64,000 nucleotides of DNA from Stichopus chloronotus (Eukaryota; Echinodermata; Holothuroidea; Aspidochirotida; Stichopodidae). Within the stretch, counting starts at the first letter, position 1, and each line of letters opens with the position of its first letter. The position numbers and the translations under genes are program-made. Shown here one piece after another: positions 12,501 through 24,618 of the stretch. The DNA is taken from positions 7,432,143 through 7,496,142 of the forward strand of contig CM037845.1 in assembly GCA_021234535.1 (NCBI GenBank), read 5' to 3'. The notes under the pieces are model-generated. The model ran no database searches. It was given only the letters and a program-made list of their open reading frames with translations, and had not been told where the DNA came from.

Positions 12501-15500
12501 GAGTCGAGGAGGTCATCGCATGGACGATGACACAGCTGGAGAAGATGGTGGAGGACTTCCAACGTGAGGGGCACAACCAGTTCTGTAAACTGTATTATCA
12601 GAGGTGGTTGCACAAGTAAGTGCAAAAAAAAAAAGAAACATTGAAGCAAGCTTGCCATGTCAGGCAAAGAAAGTGGGATGAAATAGCCAAGTGAAATTGC
12701 AAAGAGTGATAATTCTTAAACCATCTCAAATTGCTCCAATTATTGTCATATATCCAAACAAGGAGATGATTAATCCTTAATGTATTATTCTCTTTCCGTG
12801 TTTTGTTGGTTGCATCAGCAAAAGAACCTATGCAGTCAGGTTGGCATGTGTGTGTGTCTGTGACAACTGTTGGGTATGCTCTAACTCAATAGGGGAAACT
12901 CAGATGAAAGTCGAACTTGCTATGTAACTCCACCATGTTGAGATGTTGTGCAGTATTGTTTCTGGTGGAGGTCAAAGGTCGTCTGGGGACATTGGGGGCA
13001 AAATGCCTAAAACCTTTTTAACACAGCATCTTAAGATACATAGCTTAGACAAACTTTATACTTGGTATGCGGATGCATTATGGTGAGGCGATGAATTTGA
13101 TATGCGGCAGAGGTCAAATCAGAGGCAAAGGACACAGGGCTTATTTTAGCGCTAAACGGTAATATTTATGGCAATATTTGGCTTCTGTACACACTCTGTG
13201 GAAATTGCCATATATGATAGTGTAGTGAGAGTGTAAAGCAAGTGGTTGACTCTCAGTGATGTACTGTAGGTACTGTGAGTTTTTCACCCAGCTGATTTCA
13301 CTAGATTTCCATGCTAGTGTTGTTTTTATGGGCCATCGATGTAGTCATGTAATTTGCTTGACTGAAATCATGTGACTGAAATCATGCAGAAGGTTTCTTT
13401 TCTGCATATTTTGCTTTACAATGTGTGAAGATTTGTCAAATTACCATTGTGATAGTGGAACCCTTTGCTGCGTTCAACATTTGTGGGTCCATCTTCAGAA
13501 TGGGCCATATTGGCCATAAGTCATTGCCTAGTGCCAAGCAATAGTTTATCTACAGATTATGTGGTACAATGTTGAGGGGCTTCCAGATCAATCAATCATG
13601 GGTTAACTTTTGTTAAGACTAAATGACTACAGTTAAAGTAATCTTCACACAAGGAACCAGAGTGCCCTTCTAGGGCTTGTTAGTATCACAGTTTACCAAC
13701 TGAATAGGGACTTCAATCAACTCCTTTCCCCTACCCCCTCTCCTTTCAGTCATAATGTACAGACTCTAATGTGATTTAATTGATATGATATGAAACTGAA
13801 GGACTTTCAGGAAAGCTTCTAAATTTGTGGTTTCAATTGAATGGTCATTAGCAGTGACTGAACCAAGAGGACTAATTGTTGAAATCTTATATCTCCTCTG
13901 TTGCAATTTCGTCAGTGACAAGAAAAGTCAAGAAATGCTTCAAAAGTAGTGCTCGTAGGGATCTAAGGTGCCTGGAAAAATTATAGCAGCACTTTGTGAC
14001 CTTAGCACTGATATTATCTTTTCAGTTCTTGGACTATTAAAGGAATTCTCCACCAGCGAGACAACTTAGCACAATATATGAGATTCTTAAACGTTCTATC
14101 AGTTAAACATAATAATTTTACCAGAGTACGCTTCATTAGATGTGAAATGATGCTTTGAAAGTTGGGCCTCAGCACGAGCCTGAAAATGTGTGACATAGAA
14201 CTGACAAAATACTGTTTTCCATATTTTGCACACTTTGCATTTCTGGCAAGGTCTTGCTAGGCATAAACTCTTTAGTTCAGAGATTATGAAAACCCTATGA
14301 ATGTCTACACTCAGTAAGATACTTATTCCACATGAAACCAGTGGAGATGTTATTGTGATGGACATAGAACTTTTCTATCAATACTTTGAGACCCACCAAA
14401 TGAGGGAAGGTAAGCTGTGTAATTAGCTCCAAGGTATTCCTATCCTTTATTTGTCGATACCAGTTCATGGATATCTCGCACCAGGCTCGTGCCTTGAACA
14501 TTTACTGAAATAATTCATTTTTCCTATACTTTGAGATGTTTTCCTGAAAATAAGAACAATGACTTGCCTACGATAATGTTGGCATCTTTTTAAGAGACGT
14601 GAGAGGCGACGGTGGATAATTCCTTTAAGCAAGATAAACACAATCTCTGGCCTCCTCCCTACAGGAATGTTTACTGTGCAAATAGAATGCATCTGATTTG
14701 GGTACCTGTTTCCATTCAAGAATTAAATAGAGACATAAATACCTTGCTCAGCAGTAAAGTTGATTAACATTCTCGAGTGACCACAAGGCAGCTATCCAGC
14801 CTTACCCGACATACATAGGTCAGATACGTAACCTGCTGGAGGACAGTTCGCAACATTAGCTCCCTATGTGTCTGTACTATAGTGAGTATATCATATAACA
14901 CCATGTCAATTCCTCTACGTCTAAGTGGAGGATTGGTGGTCACATGACATGCATGATTTGGTAATACCATCATGATTGTGACATTTGACCGTGTGTTAGT
15001 GTGCACTAAAACACGATCTTGGGTTAGAACATGCTACTCCTTGGCAATGCTTCAGTAAACTTCGCATTTCCGGCACGTACGTGTGCCGAGACTCAATACG
15101 TTACATCGTTGCAACAATGGGGATCATACGTGGATATGGTATGTTATAGCCAGGCCATATCCCCTTGTCTTATCGAATCAAATTTTGAGTTGATACATGA
15201 AACAAATAATGAATGTTTTCCATTCATGCAACAGTGTGAACAATTTCACTCATGGAAGGATTTAAGTTCTTTTCATCTCCACTTTGCTGTGTTAAATAGA
15301 ACGTCTGATCTTTCGACTTATGTTGTTTGTATTGTGTTCATAAATATTCATTTTTTTGTGTAATATCCAATGCAGTGGATGAATTGGGTGTAGTTTAAAA
15401 CTTGCTGAAGAAGTAATTTCATCAAATGTCAAATTTAATCAACTCCTTCCCCTCCCCCACTGAAGAAAAATCCATACCTCTCCATGGCATTCACATATTA

Positions 15501-15786
15501 TCAGTATTAAACATCTTACAAGGCCCTTCAACCAAACTACCACAGTTGGTGAAGTCCTGATTGAACTCGACAGCATGCTCTGAATTCAAACTTTTCTTCA
15601 TCCTCATTTCCTAGCAATGCGGTCGTCAACCTGGAACGGGAAGACGGACCGGAGGTGACAGTGATAGGATTGGACAGCTCAGGATTTCTGGAGGTGAAAA
15701 ACAAAGAAGGGAAGTTCATCAGCCTCCAACCAGACGGCAATTCTTTCGACATGCTGAAGAATCTCATACAGATGAAACAGAGGTAG
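6472..15786 (+). CDS. HLCS: Holocarboxylase synthetase (biotin-protein ligase), 3' part of gene, five exons
   Basis: The coding exons are 6472-6539, 7729-7889, 9881-9995, 12402-12615 and 15615-15786. All boundaries are GT-AG and together they give one uninterrupted frame of 242 residues plus TAG. The enzyme activates biotin as biotinyl-5'-AMP and transfers it to a lysine in acetyl-CoA, pyruvate, propionyl-CoA and methylcrotonyl-CoA carboxylases. Visible motifs, counted from the first residue in the window, are the nucleotide/biotin loop GKGRGGN (21-27), catalytic KWPND (83-87), IGIGFNV (114-120) and a C-terminal domain ending in PDGNSFDMLKNLI near 225-237. These match the order and spacing of the animal HLCS catalytic and C-terminal regions, which are roughly the last third of a protein of about 700 residues. 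The N-terminal region is absent and is presumably left of the window. No frameshift or lost key residue is seen. Confidence 0.95.
7729..7889 (+). CDS. HLCS: HLCS exon b: GRGGN loop and first core helices
   Basis: This 161-bp exon follows TCTCGTAG and ends before GTACAC. With one base from the previous exon it gives 54 codons starting GRGGNKWLSPLGCAMFTAHV and ending VRTRPGYE. The motif completes the GKGRGGN ligand loop; WLSP-GCA is the following conserved strand. The exon leaves in phase 0. Confidence 0.93.
9881..9995 (+). CDS. HLCS: HLCS exon c: catalytic KWPND segment
   Basis: This 115-bp exon follows CTTTCTCAG and ends before GTAGGA. It encodes NLDLRVKWPNDIYYGDKQKV and continues GGVLVTSSSMGRDIHALI plus one base of a glycine. 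KWPND carries the invariant lysine that contacts biotinyl-AMP in this family (known for BirA-type ligases). The open frame runs about 150 bases upstream of the acceptor by chance; the CAG acceptor and family alignment set the true start. Confidence 0.95.
12402..12615 (+). CDS. HLCS: HLCS exon d: GIGFNV core and helical part of catalytic domain
   Basis: This 214-bp exon follows TGCCTTCACAG and ends before GTAAGTGC. It encodes GIGFNVSNSKPTLCVNDLIR and runs on through a charged helical region to YYQRWLH, leaving in phase 2. An in-frame TAA lies inside the intron donor, so the reading frame alone would suggest a false stop at 12617-12619. Splicing removes it and creates an asparagine codon across the junction. 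Confidence 0.95.
14037..14628. mobile_element. TTAA-flanked terminal-inverted-repeat element (MITE family B) in last coding HLCS intron
   Basis: The left end TTAAAGGAATTCTCCACC (14037-14054) matches the reverse complement of 14611-14628 at 17 of 18 bases, and TTAA occurs at both outer edges. The unit is 592 bp. An 11-bp inverted pair (14172-14182 with 14482-14492) is nested inside. TTAA target sites are typical of piggyBac-like transposons, but I see no transposase frame, so it is probably non-autonomous. It sits in the intron between HLCS exons d and e and disturbs no exon. Confidence 0.8.
15615..15786 (+). CDS. HLCS: HLCS exon e: C-terminal domain and stop codon
   Basis: This 172-bp coding segment follows TTTCCTAG. 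It encodes NAVVNLEREDGPEVTVIGLD, continues through SSGFLEVKNKEGKFISL, and ends PDGNSFDMLKNLIQMKQR before TAG at 15784-15786. This is the family's small C-terminal beta-barrel domain, which helps carboxylase binding and catalysis in related ligases. A donor-like GTAAAT follows the stop by ten bases, so the transcript may be spliced again within the 3' UTR. Confidence 0.95.
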
Positions 15787-15796
15787 CAGGAACGAG

Positions 15797-18201
15797 GTAA
15801 ATATTTGCTTTCTCTCTGCTTTTGCTAGAATCAAGGAATCGTGTCTCATCAGACTTCGGCATTTTCGTGCTCTTCTCGATTCAAAAGGCTGATTACCGTT
15901 CATTCGTTTAAAGTTATCAAACCCTGTATTGGTCATTGTTTAACACAGTCTTCTACACAGGTCACTCACTTTGTGTCAAGTCTTTCATTACTCCACCCTG
16001 AACCCTTCCAGAAAGTTCACACTGAACATGTTCAACTTCTCGAAAAAGTCATTCGCAGTGACATTCGCATTGTCCGACTTTGCCCTTATTAAGTGAGAAC
16101 TGTAAAACCTGCATCTAACAAGTTGGAAAAAAAAATACAAGAACAAAGTGATGACTGGGAGAGGACTCATAGCCATGAAATTCCAACATTCGAAGTTAGT
16201 AATGGCAAAGATTTTGAATGTTGGATTTTCATTGCTTTGATTCCTCCTCATGTCATCTCTCTGTTATTGTAATTTTTTTTTTTTTTCAAGTTTTTGAGAT
16301 GCTGCTTTACTAGCAGCAATAGTGCACACATCATTCTCAAGAATCAGTGCATGTATGTTCCACTTGAGGTATGAAGTTTTCATGGAAGTAGATGAAAAGC
16401 ATCACTAATATTGTTTGTATTTAAGACACACATAGGTCATGTTTACATGTAGTTCAAAATTAGAACTATGGAGGAGCTTTGCATTCTGGTCTCCCATTTG
16501 AAAATGTAAATGGTAGTAGTTTGGGACTGAAGTAATCAAAGATACTTTGTTTAACGATCATGTGACATGCATCTGGAAATGAGTCGGCCTCATTCAAAAG
16601 TTGCAGAGTGAAAGAGTTAATGACAATTTGTTTGAACTGCATTTGTATCGATTATAATTTTTTTATATAAGGCTTTTTAAGTATGATGACATGGAGCGTT
16701 GTGCAGTGTGTTGGCATTTCTTTTGTTAGACTTACGTACATTGTCTCGTAATTACTCGCCATCTGACTCACACATTGGAAAGCGTTTTCAATATTTGGAA
16801 AGAAAAAAAACACATGCTTTGAAAACAAAACCCTCAGGGTAAATAAAATTCTCAATTGCACTTGAAATATAAGGTTAAGCAAACAAAGAATAACATAAGA
16901 CACATCATGTGAGTCCCTCTCTTGGCGTCCCAAAGTCACATACGTAGCCAATGTTTATTCATGATGCAGATTTAAGACAACAATTTGCCTGTAAAGTTAT
17001 CAGTATTTGGTGGATTTTGATGGACTTTTTGGCTGTTTTAAACATGTGTAAGGATTAATACAACCAATACTCCAAAATGTCATTTTCATGTCACACCACC
17101 TTTAAACTTGTGGCCAAAGACATGCCCTGTTGTTTCAAGTGCAGTGTGCTTTCAAAAGGAAGATAGGTCGATTGAAAAGTTTTAATAAAGTCTTGTATAC
17201 TTTTCCCAATTTTCCCACCAGCAGAGATGTAAAAAGCCCTCCTGCAGTTTAGGACCAGCAAAACAGCCTTGCATTGTAGCAAACTATCAGGAACATCAAA
17301 AAGTTTTTTTTTAAGTATGGGATGCACACTGATGGGAAATTAAATTTTATACTCAATTTTCTATCAGTTGAAATGATTTTGCGTTAACAGTTTTATCTGT
17401 TTTAGTATTTTCTGTACACATGATCATTGCAGGAGGTGCATGTTTATGGGCCATTTGGAATTTACAGAACAGAGAATTTTGTAAACGGCTGTCATCCAGT
17501 ATGACCATTGCATAATCACCTGAAGGCTGTTGGTTACTAATTCATGTTCTCATGCAGTTGTTTGGAAGGTTTCCCCACACTCATTTCCTCACAGCAGCTG
17601 CAACCAACTTTCTGAAATCTGTGGGTGATACTAGTGTATTTACTCACCCTACACCCCTACCACCTTCCTTTTTGTCACATTGCATGTTATGAAATTGTTA
17701 ATTCACAAGAGAGCAGAGAAAAGTGAAGGAGAAATACTAGTGCATCATCCTAGCCACAGAATTTCATCAAGTCCTATATCCTGCCGTAAAAAGAATGTTT
17801 CTGCAAAATTTTTGTTGAGGTCAATCATGCTATTACACACAGGCAGTCTCTACTGCTTCATTAGTGGGCGATTGTTCAGTTACATAGAGATGAATATTGG
17901 CTAACATCGCTAGCCTATACTAATAGCTCAACAGCGATAGCCCACACTAATATCCTAACAGCATAAAAATTCCTAAAATCGACACAATAAAAAAAATTTG
18001 ACCATAATATAATATGCCCTTTTCACAAGACTTTCAAACCAGCGAGGTGTTTATAAGAGAAAATTCAGTTTTTCACAATGTAGTATTACAATCTGAACAA
18101 ATTAAAAGTGTGTGTATTTCAAGAAATAGAGCAACCTTGCAAATGTGATGTCCTATCTCCCCAGTTAATCAAACTTATAACTCTGTATTCATTTTCACCA
18201 G
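15797..18201 (+). other. Possible intron in the HLCS 3' UTR, acceptor at 18201
   Basis: After the HLCS stop, AACGAG precedes GTAAAT (donor at 15797). At 18190-18201 a TTTTCACCAG acceptor leads into sequence starting ATGACCAGG. The stop-to-donor distance is only ten bases, so such an intron would not be expected to trigger nonsense-mediated decay. The pairing is inferred from splice consensus alone. No polyadenylation signal could be assigned with confidence downstream of 18202. Confidence 0.3.
17903..17967 (+). repeat. Tandem duplication, 27-bp unit, about 2.4 copies
   Basis: Units start at about 17903 and 17930 with AACATCGCTAGCCTATACTA and AACAGCGATAGCCCACACTA. A partial third unit starts AACAGCATA. 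No coding potential. Confidence 0.7.
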
Positions 18202-19992
18202 ATGACCAGGACGAAGCATCCCAAATCTTCCAGATGTAGCCACGAGGGTCTTCTCGCACACCAAATCACGAAGACCCCCCCACTGGACTTACGAATGCAT
18301 TGGACATAATACGTTTATATTATATATATATTAGATATATCTGAGAGTGAATTACAGTGTCTAAGCTTGATTTGACAGATGACGTGTTTGCCACAGGTGC
18401 ATGTCACAGTGAAGTTTGTGAACAGAGTAGATACTAGTGACCAGTAGCTTCTCTAGATCTGGAGTTACATAGTGCATTTTCTCGCATGATCCCTGATAGA
18501 ACAGGGCCACCAGAGTACAGGTAATACTAATGGTCCTTTAGAATGATTCACTGTTTTGGAGTGGAACAACGTCAGTGGTTATGTTGTTGCAGTCTGTTCA
18601 AAGTTGTGTGAAGAGATAAAAAAAAAGTTTGATTAACTTAATGGAAGACAACCCCTAGGTTTAATAGACAAACATGGCTGTAGAATGTATTTAGGCTGGA
18701 ACAGCTTCATTTTTCTGATCTAGTTTTCCAATCTCTGTGTTTTTATTCAACTTGCAAATGCTGAAAAAAGTTATTCAGAGCAGCATTGCGAAGGTTATGT
18801 GGCAGAGATAAAAAAGGGTCTGCCCTTTGCAAAACCTTATCACTAGATCACATGATCAAGTTCTGGATTGGAACTCAACGTTCATGTAGATTATGTCCTA
18901 GGGTGCCAGGATGTGGTAGGTGCTTTTTCCAATCACCCTGAAGGCCAACTGATACTCAGTATCGGGAGCATAGAAAGTGGCCAGTTGCTGGAACAACCCT
19001 TGTATGGAAAAATATATTCCTTACACATGATCTTCAGCTTAAATATAGCACAGCCAGCTTTGTTCATCTATCATAGTATATTTTTACACTATATACATCT
19101 CTGCTTGGCTGACTTGAAGGCCTGTGAGCATTACTGACGTGAACAAAACGTTATGCTTGAGCCTTACAACAACTATGGGTGGCCCACTGGTCATGAGTGT
19201 GCAGGGTTCTTGCCATACTGTATGACCGTCGAAAACAGGATTTCAGAGATATCATAGAGCAGGCGAATAATTGGACAGTTGTGAGTCAAGCAGGATGTAA
19301 CGATAAGAAAAGATATTTAGTTTAATCATAAAAAATGCATTCAGAAATTACTGCTGTCATAGTTGCCTATCTATACATGCCACACAATACATGCTACACT
19401 ATACATGCTAGATGTCTTTGTTTTCTTGGAAGAAGTGATGTTGCTGCATATAACTGCAACCCGACAATGAGCAAGAGGATAAGGAACCATTTTTCCGAGG
19501 GTATTAAACTTTCTTCCGCCAAGCCCCTAGCAACAAAGAAACGAATCATCTGATGATAATCATGACACACCTCGTAAGGACCCTGAATTTGTCAGCCAAT
19601 GCAAACTAAGCAAGTTTGTGTCTAACCCGCATGTCTAGTTCTACCCTAATGTCAATGTAAATTACCAGTGGTGACCAGGGGGAAGGGGTCATCCCCTCCC
19701 AGTGTCACATTTTACAGGAGGGTGGGATGAAAGAGCAAAGAAAAATACAAAAGAAATTAAAAGTTATATTACATGCTTGCTGCGGGGATACTTTTTCAAG
19801 GTACAGGACAAATGTAGCTCAATTTTTTTGTAATCTCAGTGAGTTCTGCTCACATTTCATGAAATTTGCATTTTTATCAATTACTCACATTATCGAATTG
19901 TACTTTGTGGTGAATATCAATTACTGTCGCAGGGAGTCACATTCCAAGTTTTTCTGGCCACCTGAAAGTTAGGTATCACTTCATGCAGTATT

Positions 19993-20032
19993 CATCATCA
20001 CTTACATGCCAGCTGGCATGTAAGTGATGATG
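19993..20032. repeat. 40-bp perfect palindrome without spacer
   Basis: The half-site CATCATCACTTACATGCCAG (19993-20012) is followed directly by its exact reverse complement (20013-20032). The next outward bases do not match, so the arm is exactly 20 bp. A further GGCATGC/GCATGCC pair lies just to the right. Confidence 0.9.
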
Positions 20033-21605
20033 CATGCCACTTGAGGCATGCCCACCAGGGAAAGATGCTCAAGCTGTTTAGAACCCAGTAGGTTTCATTT
20101 TGTCCTATATCTCTTCTTTCTTTTTATGTGACAGCTTGCAATCTTTTCATGGACCTGTGGGACTGTTTCCATTTCGTTAACTATCTGGTATGGTTCTCTT
20201 TAGGTTATGCTTCAGAAATATATTACCCTCTCATTTACCTTCTCTTTGGTTTCTCACTGTAAGTTAAACAGTAACTATGTAAAGATATTTTCATGACTTT
20301 TTTGTTTTATTTGTCAGGTTTTTTTTTTGGGGGGGGTTTTAATTCTCTTCTCTCTGCTCTGGTTCAACTTTCTTTCTCTTCAGTACAATTTCCTCTTTTT
20401 GTCATTTTTCTCTTCTTTTTTCTTCCTTTTTTTTTCGGTTCAATATAGCTGAAGAAATTATATCTATTCTTGTATCATGGCTTGAAGTTACATTTTCTGG
20501 ATGCTTTTTGAAAAGTAAGCATTTATTATTTTGGTACCTGATTGCTGAAACTGCTGTGATGAAACAATGTAACCTTGCTGTGCCAGACAAACCATATGTT
20601 AAAAGAAAAGAAAAAGATTATGCAGGCAATGCGAGCATCATTACTTTTTAACGAAGCTCTCTCCAATATGTGAAAAATAATTCATATTATTAAAGTTACA
20701 GTAATACTGAAAATTAAAAGCATATTACCCCCTCCTCCCTCTCTCAAAAAAATAATAAACTGACCCCACAGGTTTGACTGTTATAGCTATATACCGCTAT
20801 AGTAGAGGACTTGTATTTAAAAACTAGGGCCATAGTGAACATTAAAAATCTTTTGTGTCAACTTTAACTATAGCATCCTATGGTACATTATGTAATATGG
20901 GTTGTAAGAAGTAGGTAGTACATAGGTAGTGAAGGAACAATGCTAAAAAGGAATGAACAGCCTTAACAAAAAGGTGTGTTCAAATAGAAAAGTATTAACA
21001 ATGGTTTATTAAAAAAAGCAAAGCATTGAAGAGGGAGTACTGAGTTAGGAAAATCATTAAAATAATGGAGTATTAAAATATGGAAACATGAAAAAATGGG
21101 TCAGGTAAAGAAAATGTTTGATGCTTATAACTGTCCAAGCTGTGGTGGGAAGCCAATATTGTGAAGTGCGAGTTTCAAGACTATTTTCTAATGTCTTTTG
21201 TGTGTTTGAAGAAGTCAAGGGACAATCATCAATGACCTCGAATAGTGTTACATTACACACTGATTGTTCGTTTAACCTACCTGTTATCACTTTCCTGTAT
21301 ACTTCTATTTATCCTCCTGACTTTGCTTTCATTTTTTTTACCTTTTTTTTTTGCCACATTTGCCAAATAAAACTGTTACGACGCTCAGACTTGATTTATT
21401 GAAATGTGCACCACAGAACAACAAGAAATGAATCTGCAAAATAAAAGAAAAATAAATGGCAAGCGACTGATTAAGATAAATGCAATAAAAGCAACGATGC
21501 AATTAATTTTATCTTCGTGTTCTGTTATATTTTGTAGTAGTGTGTCTATCCTGCCTGGGATGCCGTATAACATGACCAGATATCACACACAAGTGGTGAT
21601 TGCTG

Positions 21606-22397
21606 CAGGTCCGGATCTTGGATTTTTTTAAAGTGGTCTAACAAAACAAAGGCACATTTAGTACTAAGCGAAGCGCCACTATCGGTTGGCTCGAAATGTT
21701 GGCTTCACAAACCCCTCCAGATGGCCGAAACGGCACTCCCCGATCGGTGTTTTAAGCTGCATGTAATCGGCCTGGAAAAAGAGATCTCATCTCTGCAATA
21801 TCTCAATTAATGAAAAAATCTTTGAAAAAATGGTAATATATATCAGACTTGGATAGAATAGTATTTGATTCCTAGGGAATCATGCACTGTCTTTCATTTA
21901 TTCTTTAGCAACCGACACTTTTTCATTGAAGCTTAGCCCCAAGGCCCCCCAGTTTTTCCTCCTCACCTTTTTCAGGAGTGGGTCATTCTTGGGGGGTGAG
22001 ACTCATTAGTGGTGCCCTTCATTGTTTACGTTATAGCTAGAATTGCGAGAAGATTAAGTGGAAGGCCACCATCAGTTGGTGCGAGCGTACCAGGAATTTT
22101 TATTAATGAAAATACCCCCTAGCTGCCGGAAAACGTCTTCCCAGGCTCCACAGTCGCCCCCATGCATTAATGTGACCCCCCCCCCCCAACCACCTGCTTC
22201 TTGTCAAGACTCTCCGGTCAGATAGTTCGGTGCGATTTAATGAAACAAATGTATACAATTAGCAAAATTTCCGACTACAAAGTACAGTTTATTCCTTACT
22301 TATTCAGCAAAACAACATTTTGACCGAGCTTTGATGATTGGTTCTGTTGCCTTCACCCCCCCCCCCCTCCTCCTCTTTCCCCCTTTGGATCCGCCTG
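21606..22397. mobile_element. Possible DNA-transposon remnant with CAGG...CGGATC ends
   Basis: The left edge reads CAGGTCCGGATC (21606-21617) and the right edge reads GATCCGCCTG (22388-22397), an imperfect inverted repeat. Poly-C runs lie just inside the right end. Inverted ends containing CGGATCC next to poly-G/C tracts are common in short non-autonomous elements of marine animals. No transposase is present and the borders are approximate. Confidence 0.3.
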
Positions 22398-24618
22398 CCT
22401 GGGATTCTTAGACTTTCGTTAGTCCTCACGTGAACGTCGAACCGCCATTTTCATCATCACGATATAACTGGTAGAGGATTGGGTCTCCTTGAGCCTATTA
22501 CTGAGCATCGCGACTAATTACGGCACTAAATGTCATAAATTCATAATCTGTCAGAAAAGATGGCGGTGAGTCGAATGTCTGCTTTTTCACTTGCAACAGC
22601 AAACCTGTAACCGGAACAAAGAAATTAACCAGCAATCGAAAGAATGACATTGCTTTGTTTGACCTGATGGTGATTTTATATAGTAATGTTAAAGGAACAC
22701 CGATTCGTCTTCTTTAAGGTCTGGTCAACTCTGAACTCTCGGTGGACATTCCCATCACCATGGCAACGCTACAGGCCAGTTGGCAGGCAAATTGGTTGAT
22801 AAGCAGCCGATAAATCGCTGACATCATACAGGTAGTTATGAGGTGTTTTGAAAAGAGACTACCCATTAAGCAAAAACTTACCAAAACTATAAAATAAAAT
22901 ATAAAAAACTATAAAGCACATGGCCGCGCTATGCCACGTCTATGCCCTTCCGGCTTGCAAATGAGCGATGCAGAGAAGCAGAACCTAAACGGTGCACGTA
23001 AGCAAATGCGTGACAAACAAGAGGCTAAATTTTCCGGTTGGCAGTTGAGTACTTCTAATTTGACAAAGCTACGCAAAACCTGACAATTTTACTTTCTTAT
23101 CGGAAACGCGCCAACTGATCTTAAGCAGTGTCCAAAGTCTCTATAAAGCAACTCCCCCCCCCCCAAAAAAAACAGGCAGCTGTTCCCCCACTCCCCCCCC
23201 CCTTACCTCTTCAAATTTCTCTTCAATGATATCTGCTATTTTGAAAATGGGCCTCCAAGGTGCCATTTTATCCAATCGTTCAAATATTTCATCAAGGCTT
23301 TTTCTACAATCAATGAGTAATAACAATAAAGTAAACAAAATCAGGATAAATTATAATTCAAAATGTTGATTTCCAGGAAAAAAATATTTTCACCATGATA
23401 CGGGCAGAGGTCCAGAACCATCATATCCCTCCCTAACCCCCCTCTTGGTCTACATGCTCCTTCGATTAGTCAATCCTTGAGCCCCTCTCCCCTTCCCTGT
23501 CCTTGTTGAATAATCCTGCCACCTATAACTTTCTAAAATTCAAATCAAATTCTGTCCCCCCTCACCACGAGTTCATGGTGGCGGCGCTATAGCTATAACA
23601 ATAAGAATGGGCATTTTAAAGGAGGATCGGAACAGGCCTGGGTGGGTAGGGTGGCATTTCGAGCGTTTTGACAGAGGGAGGACCAAATTGCGTTTTAGAG
23701 CAATAAGTAATGCACATTTTGTATAATATTGGGGAGATGAAGGGAACATGCAGTAACTCAAATCGTACGATGTGTACCAATAAAGTTCACCAAAACTCTT
23801 AAAGATCCAAGCACCCACAAATATCTCCTAAAAAAGGAAAGGATCTAAGGGTATTTCCCGAAGATTGTCGTGGATCCTGAAGTCTTGAAAACTTCTACGT
23901 GCAATATGTGCTAATAAAACATAAATTCCAATGTAAATCTGACGTTAGTGTGGAGTATTGACTCTTCTAAGCTTTGCTAATACTGCCATAAAATCGAACG
24001 CGTAGCTAGAGTGTATTTTAAGTCTGCCCACAACCAAGATTGCGCCTTCAGTAGAAAGTGAGGGCGATGTTATGGAATGAAATTTGGTACGACTACACGA
24101 TAACATATCACAATCATACGTTACGTTCATCTGGCCGGATATAGGTTCACCGTGCTCGGGAAATAGTGCCTAAAATGAGTCACGGCGATATCTCTTTAGT
24201 AAATGTTTTCAGTCACCACTCTTTGTAATTACGGAGGGAAGACCACCAATTGAAGTAATATGAAATTAAGGACGATTAAAAGAAAATAAGATTTTGTCAG
24301 AAAATCGAAGATCATGTCGCAGTGATATTTCAGTCCGAGAACCCCTACCCCCCCCCCCCCTCTTCCCGCCTAGTGTGTGAGTCAATCGGAGAGATTAATG
24401 TGGTGTGCTACCGGAAACGATGGCTTACCCTTAGGTGGCATGCTGCCAGTACCCCCTCACCATTGGAATACACGCAAGACCGGGACACCGTTCCCATCCC
24501 CCCCCCCCCCCAGTTCTTAAACTGCATGGCGGGGTACGTGCTAATCAGACAATTTCTTAGCTAATGCGCTCGATCTACTTTGACCCTCTCATATTCCATA
24601 CGCCGACTTTCTACATGT

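Larger units (their letters stand above)
18202..24618. other. HLCS 3' flank and intergenic sequence, no gene seen
   Basis: Open frames here are short, with no domain signature and no plausible splice chain. The stretch holds a three-unit ATACATGC repeat near 19373-19410, a 40-bp palindrome (19993-20032), pyrimidine-rich tracts near 20300-20440, an inverted-repeat element (21606-22397), and the first six long poly-C runs. CpG content rises sharply after about 21.6 kb. Confidence 0.5.
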
